Positions 52,658 through 61,594 of a DNA stretch of 64,000 nucleotides are shown in pieces. The stretch spans positions 62,001-126,000 of the forward strand of contig CALJOK010000049.1 in NCBI GenBank assembly GCA_937981555.1. Direction: 5' to 3'. Made by a program: the position numbers and the translations under genes. Position 1 is the stretch's first letter, and every line of letters starts with the position of its first letter. The notes under the pieces are model-generated. The model had not been told where the DNA came from. It saw only the letters and a program-made list of their open reading frames with translations, and made no database searches. Source of the stretch: an uncultured Saprospiraceae bacterium (GTDB taxonomy: Bacteria; Bacteroidota; Bacteroidia; Chitinophagales; Saprospiraceae).

Positions 52658-53035
52658 CTATCCACCAGTTTCTTGGCGAAGTACTTTCATTTGACTTTCC
52701 CAAAGTTGCTTTTGGTCGTCCAATTCGTCAGCATCACAATAATCTGTGAGTTCTAAAATGGTCTCACCAGTAACTGGGGATCGGCTCATTCGGAATTCAA
52801 AGTATTCACCATCTTCGCCATCTTCCCATTCGAAACGAACCCGTTCGTCTTCGATGTCATCAATCAGGGTAGCGTTTTCAGCTGCTCCGCTCCAAACAAA
52901 TTCATATTCCTCACCAGTAATATCTACTTCATCGCAAAACCAGCGAATCAAGCAAGATGGAGTTGTCAAAAATTTATATAAAATGGTCGGGGATGCCCGA
53001 AAAATAAATTCTAAATCAAAAGATACTCTTTCCAT
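52658..53035 (-). CDS. START-like/SRPBCC-fold protein
   Basis: 125 residues, cytoplasmic. Matches the Bacteroidota START-like family: MERVSFDLEFIFRASPTILYKFLTTPSCLIRWFCDEVDI, VRFEWEDGEDGEYFEFRMSRSPVTGETILELTDYCD, DDQKQLWESQMKVLRQETGG. The fold binds hydrophobic ligands in related proteins; ligand unknown. Lies between the membrane array and the rpoD leader, with its own terminator. Confidence 0.8.
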   Translation of the reverse strand: MERVSFDLEFIFRASPTILYKFLTTPSCLIRWFCDEVDITGEEYEFVWSGAAENATLIDDIEDERVRFEWEDGEDGEYFEFRMSRSPVTGETILELTDYCDADELDDQKQLWESQMKVLRQETGG

Positions 53036-53309
53036 ATTGAAGAGATGTGTTTATAAGAAGTAAAAAAACTAATACCAGTATTTACGAATAGTAGCGATAA
53101 ATGTAAAAAAAATAAAATATTAACTATTCGTCAAGCGCAATAAATAATAAAAAAATGGTTTTTCCAAATAAAAATTAAACTTTCCAATAAAGGATATTTA
53201 TAGAAAAGTTTTAGTGAAAAGAAAGTAAGCTAACCAAAATATATATTTCCAATGTTTAATATAAAAAATAAAATTTTCAAATTGGTTTATTATAAAAAAT
53301 AATAAAGTG

Positions 53310-53340
53310 TTGTTTAATAAAAGTAAGGTATGTACATTTG
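53310..53340 (+). promoter_or_regulatory. rpoD promoter P1 (TTG-N20-TACATTTG)
   Basis: TTG at 53310-53312, 20 bases, TACATTTG at 53333-53340, matching the Bacteroidota housekeeping promoter in both boxes and spacing. Confidence 0.7.
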
Positions 53341-53415
53341 CCGCCGATTTGAAAGAAGAGTTACGGATTTAATTGGGAATAGATTCAATTACATACATTT
53401 TAATTTCATGACCCC

Positions 53416-53446
53416 TTGACAATCAAGGGTTTTTGGCTTATTTTTG
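53416..53446 (+). promoter_or_regulatory. rpoD promoter P2 (TTGACA-N17-TATTTTTG)
   Basis: TTGACA at 53416-53421, 17 bases, TATTTTTG at 53439-53446. The TTGACA lies in a small palindrome. Leader to the ATG at 53684 would be ~230 bases. Confidence 0.6.
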
Positions 53447-53683
53447 TAGCGTAATTAAAACACAACCAAATTCCTCCAAATTTTAATAATGAAAGGTTAC
53501 GAAATAAAGTTACAAACACATCTCACTTTCTGCACCATCATTTTATCTTTAGAGAGAATATCTTATTTTTTCCCATATACATATCTAGCGATCTTTCCCA
53601 GGAAATCGACTTTTATTTAGCAAGCACCTTAGAATCTATTTTCTAGGGTATCACTTTTGTAAACCAAACCATAATTTACTTGC

Positions 53684-54553
53684 ATGAGACAACTTAAGAT
53701 TACCAAGTCAATCACTAACAGAGAAAGTCAATCATTGGAAAAATACCTCCAAGAAATTGGAAAGGTGGATTTATTGACTCCAGAAGAGGAAGTGGATTTA
53801 GCTCAGCGAATTAAGCAAGGCGATCAACAAGCTCTAGAGAAATTGACTAAAGCGAACCTCCGTTTCGTTGTTTCGGTTGCTAAGCAATATCAAAATCAAG
53901 GTCTTTCATTATCAGATTTGATTAATGAAGGAAACTTAGGTTTGATTAAAGCAGCACAGCGTTTTGATGAAACGCGTGGTTTCAAATTTATCTCTTACGC
54001 CGTTTGGTGGATTAGACAATCTATCCTTCAGGCTTTGGCAGAACAATCCCGTATCGTACGGCTTCCCCTCAACAAAGTAGGATCTTTAAATAAGATCAAT
54101 AAGGCTTTCTCGGAGTTGGAACAAGAATTCGAACGCGAACCTTCTGCAGATGAATTAGCAGAACTTTTAGAAATCCCAACTGAAGAAGTAAGAACAACTC
54201 TAGGCGTAGCCGCTCGACATGTGAGTATGGATGCCCCTTTTGTAGAAGGTGAAGATAACTCTTTGCTTGATGTTCTTGAAAATGGTGGAACTCCAGGTAC
54301 AGATGCAAATTTGGCATACAAAGAATCTCTTCGTAGTGAAATTGAACGCTCATTAAGTACGCTTACTGATCGTCAACGTGATGTCATCAAATTGTATTTT
54401 GGAATTGGTGTTGAACATCCAATGTCTCTAGAAGATATTGGTGAAAGATTTGGATTGACTCGTGAAAGAGTACGACAAATTAAAGACAAAGCCATTAACA
54501 AATTAAGAAATACCTCAAGAAGTAAATTGTTGAAAAACTATTTAGGTGCTTAA
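53684..54553 (+). CDS. rpoD: Primary RNA polymerase sigma factor RpoD/SigA (Bacteroidota short type)
   Basis: 289 residues, as expected for the phylum (no region 1.1). Region 1.2 [27 protein letters not shown], region 2 [65 protein letters not shown], region 3 [24 protein letters not shown], region 4 [48 protein letters not shown]. It should recognise the TTG/TAnnTTTG promoters seen across the window. Confidence 0.97.
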   Translation: MRQLKITKSITNRESQSLEKYLQEIGKVDLLTPEEEVDLAQRIKQGDQQALEKLTKANLRFVVSVAKQYQNQGLSLSDLINEGNLGLIKAAQRFDETRGFKFISYAVWWIRQSILQALAEQSRIVRLPLNKVGSLNKINKAFSELEQEFEREPSADELAELLEIPTEEVRTTLGVAARHVSMDAPFVEGEDNSLLDVLENGGTPGTDANLAYKESLRSEIERSLSTLTDRQRDVIKLYFGIGVEHPMSLEDIGERFGLTRERVRQIKDKAINKLRNTSRSKLLKNYLGA

Positions 54554-54595
54554 CACATCTACTTCTTAAAAAATATTATTGACGCAAATTGGAAA

Positions 54596-54621
54596 AGCAT
54601 CTCAAATTTATTTGAGGTGCT
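54596..54621 (+). terminator. Hairpin terminator after rpoD
   Basis: AGCATCTCAAA / TTTGAGGTGCT with a 4-base loop and a long T-run. Confidence 0.85.
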
Positions 54622-54708
54622 TTTTTTTTTGGAAAAACAAACGCACCTCATTTTCCGTAAAACAGAAAGTTAACCATTCGCCATTTATAGTTAACCATTA
54701 AAAAACTG

Positions 54709-54716
54709 TACTTTTG
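54709..54716 (+). promoter_or_regulatory. TAnnTTTG -7 element of gap
   Basis: TACTTTTG followed by CGGC, 52 bases before the ATG at 54768. It lies right after half-copies of the GTTAACCATT repeat (54670-54700). Confidence 0.65.
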
Positions 54717-54767
54717 CGGCGAAATTTGACCATTTATTTTATCTAACCATTTAACTAAATATTTGAC

Positions 54768-56243
54768 ATGAGCGACAAAAACACCATGTTGCGAAGCAAT
54801 GCCGATACTTCTCTTCGAGATTGGCACAAAAAAGAAAAAACTGCTTTGGAATTACTCCAGATTGTTGGAGATCTTCGATTTGATCGATCTATTGAATTAA
54901 TCCTTTTTCGAAGAGACATTTATGATGCACGTCCAAGTGAAGTATTAAACATTCATACTTTTGGTTCTAATTATTCTGACAAAGAAGTTCCAGTCGAAAT
55001 CACTTCAGAAATAGCAAAGGCAATTTCAGCTAATGAAAATATGCCAGCTGCTCGTATTGATATTGGAACACTTGCCTCTGAATGGTTGGAAGAAAAAGAC
55101 TCTTTCAAAAGTATTGATGATTTTGTAGAAAACAAACTAAGTAGTTTTATCAATTCTACCAACGGAAATTTGAAGCCAAAAGATATCGTGTTGTATGGTT
55201 TTGGAAGAATTGGAAGATTAGTAACTCGCAGAATTGTAACGACAACAGGTCGTGGAGAACAATTGAGATTAAAGGCAATTGTACTACGTCCAAAAATGAA
55301 GGATCAATTTGAGGAAACTAAAAAACGTGCCTCACTTTTGGAAACAGATAGTGTGCATGGGATGTTTAAAGGAACGATTGAAGTGTCAGAAGATGGTTCA
55401 GAAATGATCATTAATGGGAATCGAATTCAAATGATTTACGCAGGAAGTCCTGAAGATATTGATTACACTCAATTTGGAATTAATGATGGATTAGTGATTG
55501 ATAATACTGGAGTTTTTAGAAATAAAAAAGAACTGAGCAGACACTTGCGCCCAGGGATTTCTCAAGTAATGTTGACTGCACCGGGAGATGATATTTCCAA
55601 TGTAGTTTATGGAGTAAATCACGAAGAATTAGATTTAGAAAATGAAAAAGTATTGAGTGCAGCCTCCTGTACTACTAATGCGATTGTTCCAATCATCAAA
55701 GTTATTGATACCAAATTAGGAATCGAAAAAGGACATATTGAAACAGTCCACTCTTATACGAGTGATCAAAATTTACTAGATAATTTTCATAAAAAACCAA
55801 GACGTGGAAGAGGTGCAGCAACTAATATGGTGTTGACTTCAACTGGTGCTGCGAAAGCGGTAACTAAAGTTTTTCCTCACATGAAAGGGAAATTAACTGG
55901 AAACGCAGTTCGTGTTCCAACTCCAAATGTTTCTCTTGTGATTTTGAATTTAACTTTAAATACTCCAACTGATGTTACTTCTGTCAATGCAATGTTAAAA
56001 GATGCTGCGTTAAATGGAAAATTAGTGGAACAAATTCAATACTCTACTTCTACTGAATTTGTATCAAGTCATGCAGTTGGATTATTTGCAACTTGTGTTT
56101 TTGATGCTCCATCGACCATCGTATCTGAGGATGGAAAAACGGTAACTTTGTACGCATGGTATGATAATGAATTTGGATACAGTTGTCAAGTTGTTCGTTT
56201 AGCGAAGCATGTAGCCAAAGTTAGAAGAGCAGTTTATTACTAG
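54768..56243 (+). CDS. gap: Glyceraldehyde-3-phosphate dehydrogenase, long form
   Basis: 491 residues versus ~335 for the usual enzyme. The first ~135 residues are an extra domain (RDWHKKEKTALELLQIVGDLRFDRSIELILFRRDIYDARPSEVL), as in Bacteroidota long GAPDHs. NAD(P)-binding YGFGRIGRL at ~143-151, catalytic Cys301 in AASCTTNAI, His in ETVHSYTSDQNLLDNFHKK, and WYDNEFGYSCQVVRL at the end. Catalyses glyceraldehyde-3-phosphate to 1,3-bisphosphoglycerate. A perfect terminator follows (56283-56314). Confidence 0.94.
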   Translation: MSDKNTMLRSNADTSLRDWHKKEKTALELLQIVGDLRFDRSIELILFRRDIYDARPSEVLNIHTFGSNYSDKEVPVEITSEIAKAISANENMPAARIDIGTLASEWLEEKDSFKSIDDFVENKLSSFINSTNGNLKPKDIVLYGFGRIGRLVTRRIVTTTGRGEQLRLKAIVLRPKMKDQFEETKKRASLLETDSVHGMFKGTIEVSEDGSEMIINGNRIQMIYAGSPEDIDYTQFGINDGLVIDNTGVFRNKKELSRHLRPGISQVMLTAPGDDISNVVYGVNHEELDLENEKVLSAASCTTNAIVPIIKVIDTKLGIEKGHIETVHSYTSDQNLLDNFHKKPRRGRGAATNMVLTSTGAAKAVTKVFPHMKGKLTGNAVRVPTPNVSLVILNLTLNTPTDVTSVNAMLKDAALNGKLVEQIQYSTSTEFVSSHAVGLFATCVFDAPSTIVSEDGKTVTLYAWYDNEFGYSCQVVRLAKHVAKVRRAVYY

Positions 56244-56282
56244 AAACCTTCGACTTATGTCGATTGACAAAAAGATATAATG

Positions 56283-56314
56283 AAGGAGTTATCAGATTAA
56301 ATTGATAACTCCTT
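56283..56314 (+). terminator. Hairpin terminator after gap
   Basis: AAGGAGTTATCA / TGATAACTCCTT with an 8-base loop, followed by TT. Confidence 0.85.
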
Positions 56315-56333
56315 TTCTTTTTAGAAAGTCTAT

Positions 56334-56341
56334 TATATTTG
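56334..56341 (+). promoter_or_regulatory. TAnnTTTG -7 element of the DUF1415 gene
   Basis: TATATTTG ends 9 bases before the ATG at 56350, so the transcript would be nearly leaderless. Its position inside the longest open frame supports the ATG at 56350 over the one at 56302. Confidence 0.6.
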
Positions 56342-56349
56342 CAGAAAAA

Positions 56350-56880
56350 ATGGATTTTATTGAAAATACAAAATCATGGATTCAGACCTTTGTAATCGGC
56401 TTAAATATTTGCCCGTTTGCTGGGCATCCATTTCGAGAGGATAAAATTCGGTATCGTTTGGAAGAGTCAGAAAGTGTGGAAAAATTAGTTGAAACTTTGA
56501 TGGAGGAGTTGAACTTTTTGCAAAAAAATGAAAATATTAATATCGAAACTTCTATTTTAATTCATCCAAATACTTTGACAGATTTTTTAGATTATAATGA
56601 TTTCTTATCGATTGCAGATGCAGTTTTAGAGGACATGGATTTAGAAGGAGAAATTCAAATTGCCTCTTTTCATCCAGATTATCAATTTGCAGGTGAGAAA
56701 AAAAATGCACCCTCAAATTATGTAACTCGTTCTCCATTTCCGATGCTTCATTTATTACGGGAAAGTAGTGTTACAAAAGCAACTGAGATTCATCCCAACA
56801 CAGAACAAATTCCATTAGACAATATTCAAAAACTCAACGAATTAGGTTTAGAAAAAATAAAGAGAATGGGCAAAACTTAA
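56350..56880 (+). CDS. DUF1415 family protein
   Basis: 176 residues from the ATG at 56350, cytoplasmic. DUF1415 pattern: TKSWIQTFVIGLNICPFAGHPF near the start (with Cys), TSILIHPNTLTDFLDYNDFLSIADAVLEDMDLEGEIQIASFHPDYQFAG, and APSNYVTRSPFPMLHLLRESSVTKATE. Residues such as Asp in HPDYQF and the Arg/Ser-Pro loop suggest an active site, but the reaction is unknown. Followed 44 bases later by an OsmC gene. Confidence 0.85.
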   Translation: MDFIENTKSWIQTFVIGLNICPFAGHPFREDKIRYRLEESESVEKLVETLMEELNFLQKNENINIETSILIHPNTLTDFLDYNDFLSIADAVLEDMDLEGEIQIASFHPDYQFAGEKKNAPSNYVTRSPFPMLHLLRESSVTKATEIHPNTEQIPLDNIQKLNELGLEKIKRMGKT

Positions 56881-56924
56881 TTCTCAAAATACTGTTTAAC
56901 TACTTAATATAAATAAATTTTATA

Positions 56925-57323
56925 ATGAAAATTACTTTAGAAACAACAGATTCACTTCAAAACTATGTTGCCAAAAATGAAGCAGGTCATTCTGTTCAAT
57001 TGAGTGGAGATGGAACAGCAACTGGACCAATGGAAGCGGTATTAATGGCAGTAGCAGGATGTAGCACTATAGACATTGTGATGATTTTGGAAAAAATGAG
57101 ACAGGAGGTAAAAGATATCAAAGTAGAAGTAGAAGGAACTCGTAGGGAAGAAATTCCAAGAGTGTACACTAAGATCAATTTACACTATAAAATATATGGA
57201 AAAGTAAAATCGAAAAAAGCGGAACAAGCCGTTGCCTCTTCTTTAGAAACTTATTGTTCCGTTGCAAAGATGATAGAAAAAGAAGTAGAAATAACGGGTA
57301 CTTTTGAAATAATTGAAGGTTAA
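56925..57323 (+). CDS. OsmC/Ohr family peroxiredoxin-like protein
   Basis: 132 residues. GPMEAVLMAVAGCSTIDIVMILEKMRQ carries the first redox Cys in the OsmC AGCxxxD context; LETYCSVAKMIEKEVEI carries the second; both are expected for hydroperoxide or thiol reduction. Belongs to the YhfA-like OsmC subgroup rather than Ohr (length and sequence). Likely co-transcribed with DUF1415. Confidence 0.9.
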   Translation: MKITLETTDSLQNYVAKNEAGHSVQLSGDGTATGPMEAVLMAVAGCSTIDIVMILEKMRQEVKDIKVEVEGTRREEIPRVYTKINLHYKIYGKVKSKKAEQAVASSLETYCSVAKMIEKEVEITGTFEIIEG

Positions 57324-57650
57324 TTATTTTTACTAGAAGAGTGAAAAACGATTGATAGATAAAAGAAGATGATTCATATAAAAATTTCAGCAATTCACTC
57401 TGAAAAAAGGAATAGAAAAGAAAGAAAAAGTGACCTTTGTGGAAAGTTTTGGTTGAAATAAAAATTTCGATTTTAATTAGTTCGAGAGCAGACAAATAAT
57501 AGTAGTTTTTAGTATAATATTTGCATTATGAAAGACTATTGTTGTTTTAATTTCGTTTACTTAACGTATTTTTGACCCTAGTAAAATTAAAAACCAAATC
57601 TCATATATTTTCGCTCGCAACATTTATCTAATATTTTGAACATCTATCCA
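57324..57650 (+). other. Leader/spacer before the DUF5686 gene
   Basis: 327 bases without a gene. Contains a 15-codon open frame (ATG 57528 to TGA 57573-57575) that ends inside a promoter-like TATTTTTG (57567-57574), and an imperfect TAATATTTG before it (57515-57523). No other structure seen. Confidence 0.45.
57567..57574 (+). promoter_or_regulatory. TAnnTTTG -7 element of the DUF5686 gene
   Basis: TATTTTTG followed by ACCC, 77 bases before the ATG at 57651; a TTG at 57542 gives a 22-base spacer. Confidence 0.55.
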
Positions 57651-60227
57651 ATGCAATTATTATTAAAAAAATCAAAGGGAATTCTTTCACTTTGTTTTTT
57701 ACTATTTTTTAGTTTCTCTTTTGTACAAGCTCAAAAAATAACAAAAGTCAAAGGACAAGTTATTGATGCAGAGACTAAAGAAACGCTACCTTTCGTGAAT
57801 ATCGGTTCGCTTGGAACAACGGTAGGGACATCAACAGATTTTGATGGGTTTTATGAATTGGAGTCACAATGGATGACTGACAAATTAATTATTTCCTATG
57901 TTGGTTATGATTCGGATACAGTTGATGTTGTTTTGGGGAAAAGACAAACGATAGATATTGAATTAAAATCTACTTCAACAAGTCTAAATGAAGTAACGAT
58001 CACCGCTAAAAAAAGAAGGTATCGAAGAAAAGGAAATCCCGCAGTAGATTTCGTAAAAAGAGCCATCGAAAATAAAGATAAGAATCGTCTTGAAAATCAA
58101 GATTATTATGAATATAAAAAATACGAAAAGATCGAACTTGATATTAATAATATCACCGACAAATTTCGAAACAGAAAAATCTTCAACCAGTTCCAATTTA
58201 TTTTTGATAATGTAGACACCTCAGCCATCAATGGTAAACCTTATTTGCCAGTTTATATGCAAGAAGGTAATTCGACAATTTACTATCGAAAAGATCCAAG
58301 CGAGAAAAAAGAGTATCGAGAAGCCATGAAGGTTTCCAATTTTGATCAGTTGGTTGATGAAAAAACGATCTCTCAATTGATGAAGTTGATGTACCAAGAT
58401 ATTGATATTTATAAAAATAATATTGATGTAGTTGGGATTCAATTTGTTAGTCCACTTTCTAATATTGCTCCTTTTTATTACCATTTTTATATTAATGATA
58501 CTGTGGTTGTCAATGGTATAAAAGCTATTGATTTAGCTTTCCAACCTGCGAATAAACAGAACTTTGGATTCAAAGGTAATATAGCGATTTCTCTTGATTC
58601 CAATTATACGGTATTGAACGTTGACATGGGAATTACCGATCAAATTAATTTGAATTGGGTAACTGATATGCGTGTCAATCAGGAGTTTTCTAAAAAAGGA
58701 GAAATTTGGATTCGTACCAAGGACTTGTTGATTTTAGATTTTCAAATTACGAAAAAAGGGTTTGGTTTTTTTGGAAGAAAAACAACTTCTAATCAAGATC
58801 ATGTGATCAATATCCCTCCCGACGAATCGGTTTGGGGTGGTGTTCAAAAGAAAATTGATGCGGAAGATATGTTTGAAAAAGATGAAGCATATTGGGAGGA
58901 GGTTCGACCAGTAGCATTGACGGAAGGAGAAGCATCGGTGTATAATATGGTCGATACCCTTCAAACGATTCCTACGTTTAAAACAACAGTTAATATTATA
59001 AATTTTTTCGCAACAGGATATATTCCAGTCGGTCCCGTTGATATCGGTCCAATAAATGGATTCTATAGTTTCAATCAAACAGAAGGAAATCGAGTTAGAT
59101 TTGGGGGAGAGACTAACTTGAAATTTTCACCTAAAATAAGATTACAAGGACAGTTACTATATGCTTTTGGAGATAAAAAATGGAAATATTCTTCTCAAGT
59201 ATTGTATTCCTTTAATAAGGATTTTATTGAAAATCCAAGGCATCATCTGTTGATTAGGCATCAACATGATACTAATTTCCCAGGGCAACGATTGGCCTTT
59301 ATTAACGAGGATAATTTTTTATTATCTTTTAAAAGGGGAGTTGCTAACAAGATGGTTTTGTTTACTTCTACTAGGATTGAATATTTGAGGGAATTGAATA
59401 GTAATTTTACTTACCAGTTTGGGTTTGAACAACGAAGAGAACGACCTATTGGTGCTTTGACTTTTGATTATTATGAGAATGAAATCATTGAAAAATCATT
59501 GGGAGAAATAGATGTTTCGGAAGCATCTCTAATGTTACGTTGGGCACCAAATGAAGAGTTTTTGCAAGGAAGAAATTATCGAACTAATCTCTTTAATCGA
59601 TATCCCATTTTTACTTTAAATTATCAAATGGGAGTTCCAGATTTATTTGGAAGTGATTATGATTATCACCGAGTAACTCTAAATATTTTTAAGAAATTTA
59701 ATTTCTCATTTTTGGGAATTGCTCATGTATATTTAGAAGGTGGAAAAATGTTTGGAGAAGTACCTTTTAATTTGATGTTTTTACCTAGGGCAAATCAAAC
59801 TTATTCTTACCAAACCTTTTCATATAACATGATGAATTTCTTAGAATTTGTCAGCGATCAATATGTAAGTTTTAATGCTTTGTATTATATGAACGGTTAT
59901 ATATTTAATAAAATTCCTCTTATTCGGAAATTGAAATTGAGAGAAGTTTTCACATTTAAGATGTTATATGGAAGTGTATCGGATAAAAACAATCCAAATC
60001 TTAATTCAGAATTAATTCAATTTCCAACTGATGATTTGGGAAATCCAACCACATTTACTCTGTCAGAAAAACCTTATATGGAAGGTAGTGTTGGAGTAGC
60101 TAATATCTTTAAAATCATTTCTATAGATTTAGTTCAACGTTTTAATTATCTGGATAATCCGAATATTCCTAATTTGTTTGGAGTAAAAGGATTAGGAATT
60201 CGATTTAGAATGGGATTAGAATTTTAA
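57651..60227 (+). CDS. DUF5686 outer-membrane protein with CarboxypepD_reg-like N-terminus
   Basis: 858 residues from the ATG at 57651. Signal peptide ends FVQAQ. Residues ~28-120 form a carboxypeptidase-D-like regulatory domain (KVKGQVIDAETKETLPFVNIGSLGTTVGTSTDFDGFYEL, ISYVGYDSDTVDVVL, SLNEVTITAKKRRYRRKGNPAVDFVKRAIENKDKN). The rest matches DUF5686, with a beta-barrel C-terminus: FNKDFIENPRHHLLIRHQHDTNFPGQ, and the end IRFRMGLEF with terminal Phe. Outer-membrane location is expected; function is unknown. Confidence 0.88.
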   Translation: MQLLLKKSKGILSLCFLLFFSFSFVQAQKITKVKGQVIDAETKETLPFVNIGSLGTTVGTSTDFDGFYELESQWMTDKLIISYVGYDSDTVDVVLGKRQTIDIELKSTSTSLNEVTITAKKRRYRRKGNPAVDFVKRAIENKDKNRLENQDYYEYKKYEKIELDINNITDKFRNRKIFNQFQFIFDNVDTSAINGKPYLPVYMQEGNSTIYYRKDPSEKKEYREAMKVSNFDQLVDEKTISQLMKLMYQDIDIYKNNIDVVGIQFVSPLSNIAPFYYHFYINDTVVVNGIKAIDLAFQPANKQNFGFKGNIAISLDSNYTVLNVDMGITDQINLNWVTDMRVNQEFSKKGEIWIRTKDLLILDFQITKKGFGFFGRKTTSNQDHVINIPPDESVWGGVQKKIDAEDMFEKDEAYWEEVRPVALTEGEASVYNMVDTLQTIPTFKTTVNIINFFATGYIPVGPVDIGPINGFYSFNQTEGNRVRFGGETNLKFSPKIRLQGQLLYAFGDKKWKYSSQVLYSFNKDFIENPRHHLLIRHQHDTNFPGQRLAFINEDNFLLSFKRGVANKMVLFTSTRIEYLRELNSNFTYQFGFEQRRERPIGALTFDYYENEIIEKSLGEIDVSEASLMLRWAPNEEFLQGRNYRTNLFNRYPIFTLNYQMGVPDLFGSDYDYHRVTLNIFKKFNFSFLGIAHVYLEGGKMFGEVPFNLMFLPRANQTYSYQTFSYNMMNFLEFVSDQYVSFNALYYMNGYIFNKIPLIRKLKLREVFTFKMLYGSVSDKNNPNLNSELIQFPTDDLGNPTTFTLSEKPYMEGSVGVANIFKIISIDLVQRFNYLDNPNIPNLFGVKGLGIRFRMGLEF

Positions 60228-60248
60228 AACTAATCTTTAACATTATAT

Positions 60249-60290
60249 AAAAATGAGCCACTTTCAATCTTATGAAAGTGGCTCATTTTT
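60249..60290. terminator. Bidirectional hairpin terminator
   Basis: Arms AAAAATGAGCCACTTTCA (60249-60266) and its inverse (60273-60290) around 6 bases, between convergent genes. Confidence 0.85.
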
Positions 60291-60309
60291 ATAGGTGCAT
60301 CTTTGAAAG

Positions 60310-61233
60310 TTATTTTGTGAATTTGGATTTTCCTGAAAATAAACGATCCAATGAAACTGCTGAGATAAAGCCAACAAAAATAAATACCACTCCAAAGACG
60401 ACAACTTTCCATGCCTCATCCATCATTGTTGAAGGTTGAACAAATCCACCAAAAAGAAGATTATAACTTAAAATACCTAATGGCATACTGATTCCAAATG
60501 TTAGTCCATGTCTGAAAAAGAAATCTTTCCAAACTCTTCCGAAATCTTTTTTATGATTTTTCCATCGAATAATACAAGCTATTAAAATCCAAGAGCCAAA
60601 AACTAATGCGCTATATGGATTATCACCTTCTATTACGCCAATCGCTCTTTCCAGACCATGTAACAACCCAGTAAAAATAGCAATATAACTTCCATCATCT
60701 CGGTCAAGACGATCGTATACAATTAACCAAGCAAAAAATAAGAAATAAAAAAAGAATTGAATCCAATGACTCAAGACCTCATCAATCCAAAAAATTTGTT
60801 CGTATAGAGGCCCCGAAGAGATACCTAAATTAACTCGAGAATATATTTCTATAGTATTTGTAAAATGAATTCCTGTGGCATAGATATACATTGTAATAAA
60901 AAATAGGGCTAATACTTTTTTAGTCTGAACTGATTTAGCTAATACCTCATTTCTATGTGGCCCAAAAACTACAATGGTCATTCGATAAAGTACATACCAT
61001 AACAGAGGAATAAATACTAATTGTTCAAACCAATGATTAGTGGTTACTCCATGAATTATTGTTTTGCATATCCAGGTATAACCTAAAACTTTTCCAAGAA
61101 GACCACAAAAAATTAATTTGTAATGATAGGCTATACATACAAAAATCATTAACCATTTAAGTTCTTTACTTTCACTAGCAGGAATTAGATTAGTAGTAAT
61201 TAGAGTACTATTGATTGACGTTGGTTGAGACAT
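60310..61233 (-). CDS. Polytopic membrane protein, divergent from the PAP2 gene
   Basis: 307 residues with about eight hydrophobic helices. Conserved-looking charged or polar residues sit in or near the membrane: YATGIHFTNTIEIYSR, FWIDEVLSHWIQFFFYF, GLLHGLERAIGVIEGDNPYSALVFG. No family I can name. Its start is 361 bases from the divergently oriented PAP2/IPC-synthase-like gene, which suggests but does not prove a shared lipid pathway. Confidence 0.55.
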   Translation of the reverse strand: MSQPTSINSTLITTNLIPASESKELKWLMIFVCIAYHYKLIFCGLLGKVLGYTWICKTIIHGVTTNHWFEQLVFIPLLWYVLYRMTIVVFGPHRNEVLAKSVQTKKVLALFFITMYIYATGIHFTNTIEIYSRVNLGISSGPLYEQIFWIDEVLSHWIQFFFYFLFFAWLIVYDRLDRDDGSYIAIFTGLLHGLERAIGVIEGDNPYSALVFGSWILIACIIRWKNHKKDFGRVWKDFFFRHGLTFGISMPLGILSYNLLFGGFVQPSTMMDEAWKVVVFGVVFIFVGFISAVSLDRLFSGKSKFTK

Positions 61234-61594
61234 AATCCGAGATACTTTTTTCCAGCAATAGAGCGGTTATAGATTTAACCCAATTTGGCTATTTATTTTA
61301 TAATTATTTGAGCAAAATTTTAATCTTTTGGAACTGAAGTCGTCAATTAAAAAATTAGTCAAATGATATTGCAGATTTAAGTTTTTTGTAAATCCGACGC
61401 AAAGTAATTAGATTATGTTAATATTAGGATTTCTTTCAAAAAGAATCCTTGGAATACTTATAAAAACTAGAAATTCTATAAGTAAATTGAAATAGACTGT
61501 AGAGCAAAAATCTTTTTTATATTTACATTTTTTTAGACCCACAAGGAGGATTGAAAAAAAATACGAATAGTAAGTTTTAGCAAAAAAATAGCAA
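61234..61594. other. Divergent intergenic region
   Basis: 361 AT-rich bases between divergent membrane-protein genes. It should hold both promoters; only near matches (TATATTTAC at 61518 region) are seen. An ACAAGGAGGA sequence near 61541 looks like a Shine-Dalgarno but no frame fits it. Confidence 0.4.

Larger units (their letters stand above)
53036..53683. other. 648-base gene-free stretch, 5' region of rpoD
   Basis: AT-rich spacer. Its right half contains two promoters for rpoD and a ~230-base leader. An open frame of 43 codons starts at ATG 53489 and ends at TAG 53618-53620; it lacks features of a real protein. CCCTTGACAATCAAGGG (53414-53430) is palindromic. Nothing is recognisable in 53036-53300. 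Confidence 0.6.

Noticed and set aside
53489-53620. 43-codon frame in the rpoD leader
   Set aside because: No similarity, no conserved start context, and unusual composition; more likely chance in the leader.
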